Shown here piece by piece: positions 23,981 through 33,309 of a DNA stretch of 64,000 nt. The stretch is taken from assembly GCA_013180625.2 (NCBI GenBank), contig SNVD02000422.1, positions 1 through 64,000 on the forward strand, read 5' to 3'. Below the pieces are notes generated by a model. That model had not been told where the DNA came from. It searched no databases and saw only the letters and a list, made by a program, of their open reading frames with translations. A program made the position numbers and the translations under genes. This DNA is from Boswellia sacra. Taxonomy: Eukaryota > Streptophyta > Magnoliopsida > Sapindales > Burseraceae. The stretch's first letter is position 1. Every line of letters starts with the position of its first letter.

Positions 23981-25771
23981 TGTTGACCCAGGTATGGCAA
24001 CCCGAGAAGGAGGGGGGGGGGGGGGTGAGGAGGAGGAGGTGAGTTGGGTTTTTATTTATAAAAACGGATTTAGAAAACTTTTCTTGAAAGATCAAAATTA
24101 TTTAAATCTTTCTTTGAGAACAAAGATGAAGAAGATGAAAATAGAATGCAATCAAGAGAATGGCAATAAAGAACAATCACAAGTGCAAGTAAATGTAAAG
24201 AGGATAGGGATAGAGAGAGTGCAAACTCGATGTACGTGGTTCGAAAACCTTGCCTACGTCCACGGGCTCCTAGCTCCACAAGCTAGGCTTTCCACTAAGT
24301 TGTAGAAATCTTTACAACTTGCTTGATGAACAACCTCACCAAGACTTTTTCCTTCAACCCTTGATAACACCACACCAAGAGTTCTTCTTGATGAACAACC
24401 TCACCAAGGCAACTTCCTTCAACTCTTGATAACATCACGCCAAGAGTTCTTCTTGATGAACAACCTCACCAAGGCAACTTCCTTCAACTCTTGATAACAC
24501 CACACCAAGAGTTCTTCTTGATGAACAAACTCACCAAGGAAAGAGTTCTCTCAAGGATAACTTTTATCCTTTACAAGAAGATCTCACTCTCACCACAATA
24601 CAAGAACAAAGTAAATTTTTACAACAAAAGTATAACTCTATTCAAAGAGTAGATGAAGAATATAAAAGCTCTCTAAACTTGATATTTCTCTTATTTGTGG
24701 CTTGATAGATTCTTCTCTTTTTCTTCTCGCTGAATGTATGGGAGAAGGACTCATTTTATAGGCGAATGAGATGAACTTATTTAAGTGAAGACACCAACTC
24801 CAAATTTTCTGCCCACCATAAAAACTGTAATTTTGTCTGCCATTTTTGTCAATTTTTCATTTGAAATTTGAAAATCTGCAAAACATAAAATATCTGTAAA
24901 ATTGAATAAGCTTTCCAACGCATTAAGAATAAAGTCATTTGGATATCTGTAGCTTAAGATATGGCCAAGAAACCATTCGGTACTCATGTGACTTGATTTT
25001 TCTTCCTTACGTCAGTCCACCGAATTGCATGTGTATTATGTTGGTGTTCCATTTGAAATTTGAATTTTTTCAAAGAATATGAAATGTGCTCCATTGCATC
25101 ATATTTCCAATGCCATGAGAATCAAGTCATTTGGATATCTCTAGCTCACGATATGGACAAAAAATCCTTTAGTGCTCATATGAGTTGATTTTTCTTCTCT
25201 GTGTTAGTCCACCAAATTGCATGTCAATTATGTCGGCCTTCCATTTGAAATTTGAAATTTTTCAAGACATATGAAATGTGCCTCATTAATTCCTCTTTTC
25301 AAAGCCATAATAATCAAGTCATTTTGATACTTCTAGCTCAACATATGTCCAAAAGAGTATTCAGTACTCATGTCAGCTGCTTCCATTTGTCTTTCAAATT
25401 GCATGATGATTTGGACAACCTTGCACTTGAAATTTGAATTTCTTTAAAACATATGAAATGTTATAAATTGAGTAAGCTTTACAAAGGCTCAAGAATCACA
25501 TCATTTGGACATCTATAGAGGTATATATGACCAATTAATTGAACATTGCTCATGTATCACATTCCTTGAGTCAAACCTTGTTCTTAAACTTTGGTGCCTT
25601 TAACATGTAGTCTTCTCCTTAGCTTCAACACTTCATTTTAATAAGCCTTTTCTTAATTTTACAATTATTTCAATGATATTACGCTTGCACATAAATAAAC
25701 ATGTTAGTAAATCACAATGAATCAATGTGTATTGTTATCATCAAAATTATCATGTAACCTTAGGGCTAACA
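23981..25771 (-). repeat. Copia element 3, 3' LTR
   Basis: 1791 bp. It contains a G/C-slippery poly-G run near 24012, three full 65-bp repeat units plus a partial one (24326-24541), a TATA box on the minus strand (ttttata at 24754-24760), and the 192-bp U3 repeats at about 24950-25550. Confidence 0.93.
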
Positions 25772-26044
25772 ATCTCCCCCTTTTTGATGATGACAAACCA
25801 TTGATTGCTTTCAAATAATATCTAAATAAAGAATGAAAATAAAATAAAGAATAAGCAAAAAATTGGCACTTGTTGAGAATATAAGTAATCCAACTATTTC
25901 TCCCCATTTCGTTATCATCAAAAAATGTAAACAAATTAACTACTCCCCCTAAATATATTCTCCCCCTTAACATATGCTACCATTCAAAGATTATCATATT
26001 AAAGCAAAATTAAGACATATCCAACATGTCTAATTCTCTTCTAA

Positions 26045-26706
26045 TTATGCAAATCTATCTTGACTAAAGGGTTTAGTAAATATATAGGCTAATTTTTTAT
26101 CGGTGGGAACAAATTCTAAAGAAATATTCCCTTTTTGCACATGATCTCTAATAAAATGATGTCTAATCTCTATATGCTTAGTCCTAGAGTGTTGTATGGG
26201 ATTTTTTGAAATGTTGATGGCACTTGTATTGTCAAATTTGATGGGAATATGATCAAATACCACACCATAATCTTTTAAAATTTGTTTCATCCAAAGAAAT
26301 TGTTCACAACAACTTCCTACTGTAATATACTCGGCATCCGCGATTGATAAGGTAACAGAATTTTGTTTTCTACTAAACCATGAGAGTAATGCATGTCCTA
26401 GAAAATGGCAAGAGCCACTAGTGCTCTTTCTATCAAGAAGACTTCCAGCAAAGTCCGCATCGGAATAACTAATTAGATCAAAATTATCACACTTAGGATA
26501 CCAAAGACCTAGATTTATGATTCCAAGAAGATATCTAAATATCCTTTTGACAGCCTTAAGGTGAGATTCCTTTGGACAAGATTGAAATCTAGCATACACA
26601 TAGTAAACATAATATCAGGTCTAAAAATCCATTTAATGCCTATAATAGAATGATTTTTGGGTCTAGGGACTAATTCCCAAACTTGATTTCTCTCAAATTG
26701 ATTCAA
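26045..26706 (-). pseudogene. Copia element 3 RT remnant and RNase H
   Basis: The RT N-terminus is present as 'WELVPRPKNHSIIGIKWIFR' (26706-26620). The frame then jumps to the RT C-terminus 'PDIMFTMCM', which in intact copia elements lies about 200 residues later. The finger/palm core with YVDD is therefore deleted. RNase H follows (26599-26045), with 'DADFAGSLLDRKSTSGSC', 'ADAEYI' and 'YIFTKPF'. The two halves are also out of frame with each other. The element cannot make its own cDNA. Confidence 0.88.
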
Positions 26707-26794
26707 TTATTCTTGCATAGCCAAAATCCAACTTTCGTCATTTTCGGCTTCTTTAAAAGATTTTGGTTCAAATTGAGAGACAAAAGCAAAATGA

Positions 26795-27709
26795 TTACAA
26801 AAAGTTCTTAAAAGAATATCTAGTTTTCATACCTTGTGATAGTTCACCAATAATGAGATCTTTAGGGTGAGCTTTTGCATACCTCCATTCCTTTGGTAAT
26901 TCTTGGAAAGAATCATTTACTTCCTCACGCTTTTCTTGTTGAAGTTGTAATTCATCTTGGCTCTTTTCATCAAGCCTTGATTCCTTGATTTGCCTTTCTA
27001 CCTCAACAATATCATCATCTAAATTCTTTAAAGAAATAACATTAATTTTATCAAATTCAACGTGCATAGATTCTTCAATAGTAAGAGTCTTTTTGTTAAA
27101 AACTCTATATGCTTTACTATGGTTGGAGTAGGCAACAAAAATTCCAACATCGGCTTTTGCATCAAATTTTCCAAGGTTATCCTTGGTGTTTAAAATAAAA
27201 CATTTACATCCAAAAACTTTAAAAAATCCAATGTTGGGTTTTCTCCCTTTCCAAAGTTCATAAGGAGTTTTCTTTATTAAAGCTCTAATATGGACTCTAT
27301 TGATTATAAAGCATGCGGTATTAACGGCTTCGGCCCAAAAATATTTTGGAAAATTATTTTCAAGTAACATGGTCCTAGCCATTTCTTGGATAGTTCTATT
27401 TTTCCTCTCAACAACACCATTTTATTGTGGAGTTCTAGGTGAGGAAAAATTATGTTCAAAACCATTTTCATCACAAAGATTTTTAAATGCAACATTGTCT
27501 ACTTCACCACCATGATCGCTCCTAATGGACACAATAGAATACCCTTTTTGATTTTGGACTCTTTTTGCAAATTTTGAAAAAGCTTGTATGGCCTCATTTT
27601 TAGTTTTCAAGAATAATGCCCAAGTGAATCTTGAATAATCATCCACAATAACAAAAACATAATACTTTCTACCAAGGCTTTGAGTTATTGATGGTCCAAA
27701 TAAATCCAA
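26795..27709 (-). pseudogene. Copia element 3 integrase
   Basis: Core motifs are 'MDLFGPSITQSLG', 'VIVDDYSRFTW' and 'IRSDHGGEVDN', supplying the two Asp of DDE. After a single in-frame stop at about 27424 (a Gln codon turned TAA) the frame resumes with the 'EMARTML' helix, 'YFWAEAVNTACFIINR', and the C-terminal 'GYFKVFGCKCFI'-like region. The stop lies just before the usual 'NGVVERKNR' segment bearing the catalytic Glu. It catalyses cDNA insertion in live relatives. Confidence 0.9.
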
Positions 27710-27837
27710 ATGAAGTAACTGTAGAGGTTTATTTGTTGAAATAAATTTTCTTTTGTTTAAAAGAATTTCTCACTTGTTTTCCAAATTGACAAGCATCACA
27801 AATCTTATCCTTTTCAAATTTTATTTTTGGAAGACCA

Positions 27838-28260
27838 TCAACTAAATCTTTTAGAACTTTTTGAAATTGTGTCCATGCCAGCATAACCTAACCTTCTATG
27901 CCATAACCAAGTATCATGATTAACAATGAAACAATTTTCTACATGATCATTAACATCAATATCAATTGTATAAATATAACCACATCTATTACCAACAAAT
28001 AATGTCTTATTGTTACTAACATCCTTAATCACACATCTATTAGGCTCAAAAGTAACCAAATATCCCTTATGTCACAATTGACTAATGCTAATCAAATAAT
28101 GTTTTAAACCATTAATAAGCAAAACATTTTCAATAATAGGTGAAGAAAGGTTACCAATATCACCACGTCTGATTACCCTTGTGTTGGCATTATCACCGAA
28201 AGTCACATATCCTCCTTTCTTCATGATTAATCTTGAGAACTTGGAGGCATCTCCGGTCAA
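27838..28260 (-). pseudogene. Copia element 3 protease remnant and GAG-pre-integrase
   Basis: 28260-28072 starts at 'MTGDASKFSRL', just after where the Asp-Ser-Gly of the protease should be, and continues through 'GGYVTFGDNA', 'NVLLINGLKHYLISISQL'. 28059-27838 has the pre-integrase zinc-binding start 'TWLWHRRLGYAGMDTISK'. The two parts are separated by a stop. Confidence 0.85.
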
Positions 28261-28408
28261 ATGCCTTGAGCATCCACTATCTAAGTGCCACTTGTGTTTG
28301 CCACTGCTTTATTTCTATGATCAACATTCAAAGAGAGACTTTTTGGTACCCAAATGTTCTTGGGTCCTTGGGGGTTAGTTATGGTCCTTTTTGGAACCCA
28401 TATTTGTT

Positions 28409-29684
28409 TCAAATTAGGATTTCTCTTAATATAGCAAGAATGCACTTTGTGTCATTTTCTTCCACAATAAGTACATGAATGATTAGGATTATTCCTAGAA
28501 GAGGCATGAGCAAAATAATTTTAAAATACTTTTGATTTTTATGAGTTTTATATCCTAACCCTCTTTTATCAAAAACACACATTTGGTTTTGTAACATAGA
28601 ATTCAATCTTTTTGGGCTTTTTGTAAAACTATCAACAATATTTCTTAAGTCATTAATTTCCTTTTTCAAAATAACATTTTCTTTCTCCAATTTATCAAAA
28701 TCCTTTTGTTTTAAAATGTCATTTTCAGTTTTTAATAAATATGTTTGACTTTCCAAACTTTCAAAATCTTTTTGCTTTAAAATTTCATTTTCATTTTCTA
28801 AAGCTTCATTTATTTCCACCAACTCTTCTAATTGTGATAACATGATTTCTGACTTCTTTTTGAAAGCATTGATTTTTGAATTTTGTTTATCAACTTGCAC
28901 ATGTAAATTTTGGAATGCCTCAAGTAATTCATCATATGAAAGCTTAGGATCATGGTTTAGAATACTTATCTCATTTTCTCTTAAAGCCATGAAGCAATGT
29001 TTGCCACTTTACAATCTTCTTCTTCATTCTCCTTCAAGGTGATTTCATGAGTCATGAGAGAACCCATAAGTTCTTATAATGGTAGTTTGGTGAGGTCATT
29101 TGCTTCTTGAATTGCCGTTACTTTTGGCTCCCAAGATTTTGGTAGACACCCAAGAATCTTTCTCACCATTTCAACATTAGAATAAGATTTACCAAGAGAT
29201 TTCAAACCATTAACAAGATCCGTAAATCTAGTAAACATTTCAGAAATTGATTCATCCGGTTTCATCTTAAAAAGCTCATAACTATGAATTAGCATACTAA
29301 TTTTAGATTCTTTAACTTGATTAGTTCCTTCATGAGTAGCTTCAAGTGTGTGCCATATTTCTTGTGCCGTAGAACAAGTAGATATTCTATTAAACTCATT
29401 TCTATCTAGAGCACAATATAACACATTTATAGCTATAGCATTCAAACTCAATTTCTTTTTATCATATTCACTAAACTCTTTAGGTTCTTTAAGCATGCTT
29501 TCCCATTTTCAATTTTGGTATGAACAAAAGGTCCTTCTAAAACAATAGACCAAAAATCATAATCAAAAGATTACAAGGAAATACTCGTTCTAGTTTTCCA
29601 ATAAGAGTAATCACTTCCATTGAAAAATGGAGGTCTAGAGATAGAAAGCCCCTCAACATGTGAAGTTGAATTAAAAGTTGCCAT
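28409..29684 (-). pseudogene. Copia element 3 Gag with long coiled coil
   Basis: The start is the ATG at 29684-29682, opening MATFNSTSHVEG and 'SRPPFFNGSDYSYWK', the usual Sirevirus-type Gag beginning. A stop follows at about residue 39. The UBN2 core is open in 29496-29074 ('ALDRNEFNRISTCSTAQEIW', 'PKSWEPKVTAIQEA'). 28990-28409 is a heptad-like Leu/Lys/Glu coiled coil with a duplicated 'ENEILKQKDF'-type unit. The zinc knuckle after it has decayed. The frame is broken near 29060. Confidence 0.87.
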
Positions 29685-29726
29685 AGCTCAAAATCGATTA
29701 AGATTTAAAAAAAAAAAAGCAACCTT

Positions 29727-29738
29727 GCTCGGATACCA
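29727..29738 (-). promoter_or_regulatory. Primer binding site, iMet-like
   Basis: TGGTATCCGAGC on the minus strand, two bases from the 5' LTR. One mismatch from the standard TGGTATCAGAGC. Confidence 0.8.
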
Positions 29739-29740
29739 CT

Positions 29741-31520
29741 TGTTGACCCAGGTATGGCAATCCAAGAGGGCGGGGGGGGGGAGGATGGTGAATTGGGTTT
29801 TTATTTATAAAAACGGATTTAGAAAAATTTTCTTAAAAGATCAAAATTATTTAAATATTTCTTTGAGAACAAAGATGAAGAAGATGAAAATAGAATGCAA
29901 TCAAGAGAATGGCAATAAAGAACAATCACAAGTGCAAGTAAATGTAAAGAGGATAAGGATAGAGAGAGTGCAAACTCGATGTACGTGGTTCGGCAAACCT
30001 TGCCTACGTCCACGGGCCTCCTAGCTCCACAAGCTAGGCTTTCCACTAAGTTGTAGAATCTTTACAACTTGCTTGATGAACAACCTCACCAAGACTTTTT
30101 CTTCCAACTCTTGATAACACCACACCAAGAGTTCTTCTTGATGAACAACCTCACCAAGGCAACTTCCTTCAACTCTTGATAACACCACACCAAGAGTTCT
30201 TCTTGATGAACAAGCTCACCAAGGCAACTTCCTTCAATTCTTGATAACACCACACCAAGAGTTCTTCTTGATGAACAAACTCACCAAGGAAAGAGTTCTC
30301 TCAAGGATAACTTTTATCCTTTACAAGAAGATCTCACTCTCACCACAATACAAGAACGAAGTAAATTTTTACAACAAAAGTATAACTCTCTTCAAAGAGT
30401 AGATAAAGAATATAAAAGCTCTCTAAACTTGATATTTCTCTTATTTGTGGCTTGATAGATTCTTCTCTTCTTCTTCTTGCTGAATGCATAGGAGAAGGGC
30501 TCCTTTTATAGGCGAATGAGATGAACTTAATCAAGTGAAGACACGAACTCCAAATTTTCTGTCCACCATAAAAACTGTAATTTTGTCTGCCATTTTTGTC
30601 AATGTTTCATTTGAAATTTGAAAATCCTTAAAACATGAAAGATCTGAAAAATTGAATAAGATTTCCAACGCATTAAGAATCAAGTTATTTGGATATTTGT
30701 AGCTTAAGATATGGGCAAAACGCCATTTGGTGCTCATGTGACTTGATTTTTCTTTCTTGTGTTAGTTCACCGAATTGCATGTGTATTATGCCAGCATTCC
30801 ATTTGAAACTTGAATTTTTTCATTAACATGAAATATGCTCCATTGAATAATCTTTCCAATTCCATAAGAATTAAGTCATTTGGATATCTCTAGCTCAAGA
30901 TATGGACAAAAAATCATTCGGTGCTCATATGAGTTGATTTTTCTTCTCTGTGTCAGTCTACCAAATTGCATGTCAATTATTTCATTCTTCCATTTGAAAT
31001 TTGAATTTCTTCAAAACATATGAGATGTGCCTTATTAAGTCCTCTTTCCAATTTCATAAGAATCAAGTCATTTTGGTATTTCTAGCTCAAGATATGTCCA
31101 AAAGAGTATTCGGTGCTCATGTCAGCTGCTTCCATTTGTCTTTCAAATTGGATGATGATTTAGACAACCTTGCACTTGAAATTTGAATTTCTTTAAAACA
31201 TATGAAATGTTACAAATTGAGTAAGCTTTACAAAGACTTAAGAATCACATCATTTGGACATCTATAGAGATATATATGACCAATTGATTAAATATTGCTC
31301 ATGTGTCACATTCTTTGAGTTAAAACTTGTTCTTAAACTTTGGTGCCTTTAACATGTAGTCTTCTCCTTAGCTTCAACACTTCATTTTAATAATCCTTTT
31401 CTTGATTTTATAATTATTTCAATAATATTACTCTTGCACATAAAGAAACATGTTAGTAAATCACAATGAATCAATGTGTATTGCTATCATCAAAATTATC
31501 ATGTAGCCTTAGGGCTAACA
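29741..31520 (-). repeat. Copia element 3, 5' LTR
   Basis: 1780 bp with the same internal organisation as the 3' LTR: three 65-bp units plus a partial one (30075-30290), a TATA box on the minus strand (ttttata, 30504-30510), and 192-bp U3 repeats at about 30700-31310. Confidence 0.93.
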
Positions 31521-32531
31521 GACAGTTCAATTCTACTTCCACTTCACTTCTTATTCTCAAAATTGAAGATCGATTTGTTGCGGTGTATATTCCAAAACCC
31601 AACTCTTAGGCCATGTAGGAGATCTAGCATCCACAATTTGAGGTGTCACAGTACTCATTGCCATAACTATGTTTTGGCATTACAACTAAAACAATTAATA
31701 CAGAAATTATTTAAAAGCTATATATATCTCTCTCTCTCTTTCTTTTGATGAGAACCGAAGTATAGTTATTGATATTTTATCCCAAATCTAAAATTAATAT
31801 AGAGTTCAGGATCCAAAAAAAAAAAGAAAACAAAATTTAAAAAATATACAGTGTAGAATTTCTAACAAAAAAAATATAAAAGTTATAATTAAATAAAGGT
31901 AAAAAGACGCAAACTTTTTTTTTTTGGGTTTCTTGTACTTCTTGTTTTCTTGAGAATATCACAAAATATGACTGAATTTCACAAATTAAATTAAGGCGAC
32001 ATATGGGAACAAAGAGAAAAGGAAAACCAATGAACTAAAATTTTTCTAAGATTTAATTATTGTGAATATCACAATAATTTGGGGTCCATCTCATAGAATT
32101 TGCTTGATTTCACATGTATATTTCAACCTAAATATTTATTGCTATGAGAAGCAACTCTTAGGTCTGACGGGCCAAGGTCTTCCCAACCCTAAGGGTAGCT
32201 TTGCCCTTGATCATGTCATAGTTCTAACGTATTAAAATGGGTCTAACCTGATGTGGACGATCCAAATTCTGCCGACACTCATGAAGAATTAAGATTAGTT
32301 GGGCCGAATAGGAAAATCTACGTGTATTAATAAGCACGTAACCATAAAATTAAAGAAATGAAAAATATGATGAAGCTGTTCGCAATTCTAAAATACATAG
32401 AGATGGAAAAAGATTCCATGAATCGTTAAAATGAAAGAAACAAGTTAAAGAAGGATAACTTTAAATAAAATATAAAAATTATATATTTTAATGAAATATA
32501 ATAAAATGTAAATTAATTGAAGTTTAAGCAA
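31521..32531. other. Copy B right part, empty MITE site, no gene
   Basis: Aligns to copy A 5608-5689 and 6989-7888. The MITE of copy A is absent here, leaving a single TTA near 31607. No coding region is seen. It ends with tttaagcaa (32523-32531), the one-mismatch version of the MULE target duplication. Confidence 0.8.
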
Positions 32532-32674
32532 GGAAAATTTTCAGATTTGTTAGCGGCCTTTTTAATTTTACCCTCCCTTATAAATCTTTTTTTACAATAG
32601 CCTCTAGCCCCATGAATTTCCCAAACTACCCCTCATATAATAACTCTATGTAACTAACTCTAACCACCACCATT

Positions 32675-32684
32675 ACTCTCTCTC

Positions 32685-32715
<31 letters not shown>

Positions 32716-32720
32716 AACTC
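32675..32720. repeat. (CT)n microsatellite in MULE left end
   Basis: CT tract shared with copy A (8042-8060). The homology between copies ends at its right border. Confidence 0.85.
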
Positions 32721-32999
32721 CTTCCAAATCAAAACTAACGTAAAATTCTCATCAAATAATCTTATAAAACAATTTACACAGTGTATTCTATCATTTGAAC
32801 TAAAAAAGCCAAAAAATCGGGGTTATAAAGCTTTCAAAAGGTAATGTTCTCTCTAACTAAGCTCAAACAAATTTCTTTAAATTGATTAGCTCTACTTTTC
32901 CCCTGACACATGTGTAGGAATAGATGAATGGTGGCTGGAATAAAGTTATTTAGGTTGTTTTATCAATTTAGTGTCTGAAAATTGCCTTTTTTGCTATTT

Positions 33000-33200
33000 C
33001 TCTCGAACCTATGTTTCCCAATTGTCGAATTCGACAGTTAGTTCAAAATTCAACAATTCGATAGTTTAATTGTCGGAGCATCGTCAAACTTATGTCGAAT
33101 TCATGTCTAACTATTGAATTGAGGTCAAACTTTGACATAATTGTCGAAGCATTATCAAATCTATCTGTCGATACATCAAATAATTGTCGAACAGATTTGG
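33000..33200. repeat. MULE left subterminal 'tcgaa' repeats
   Basis: About eight scattered copies of AATTGTCGAA-like words. The right subterminal part (53870-54150) has a matching cluster in the opposite orientation (TTCGACAATT). No ORF. Confidence 0.55.
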
Positions 33201-33309
33201 TTATTCGATTGTTTGTATGTCATATTGTCAGACTTTTAGGCATAATGAGCTTATTTGGTTGATTTTGAGTTTTTTTTGGTTTTTCATTGTATTTTTGGTA
33301 CTTTGCGGA

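Larger units (their letters stand above)
23981..31520 (-). mobile_element. Ty1/copia element 3, Sirevirus-like, RT deleted, 7.5 kb
   Basis: LTRs of 1791 bp (23981-25771) and 1780 bp (29741-31520), starting TGTTGACCCAGG and ending GGGCTAACA. The target duplication gacag (23976-23980 and 31521-31525) matches the unoccupied site in copy A at 5608-5612. The PBS reads TGGTATCCGAGC on the minus strand (29727-29738), one base off the usual iMet site. The purine-rich tract lies beside 25771. The 4.0-kb interior encodes Gag with coiled coil, protease remnant, integrase and RNase H, but most of RT is missing. Long LTRs and the integrase type suggest the Sirevirus (SIRE/Maximus) lineage. Two solo LTRs of the same family occur at 10383-12187 and 44411-46321. 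Confidence 0.93.
8097..32720. repeat. Tandem segmental duplication, copy B (interrupted)
   Basis: Second copy of the unit at 1711-8060. After removing three LTR elements (8415-15124, 16395-21250, 23981-31520, each with one 5-bp target duplication), about 5.5 kb remains, colinear with copy A minus its MITE. Copy B continues at its right end into the complete MULE, whereas copy A is cut off inside it. A stretch of about 480 bp in B (16078-16394 plus 21251-21418) has no counterpart in A. Confidence 0.88.

Noticed and set aside
23973..24305. ORF with a Gly/Glu-rich start (also 29620-30024, 10382-10675)
   Set aside because: These lie across LTR borders, depend on a variable poly-G run, and are antisense to the element.
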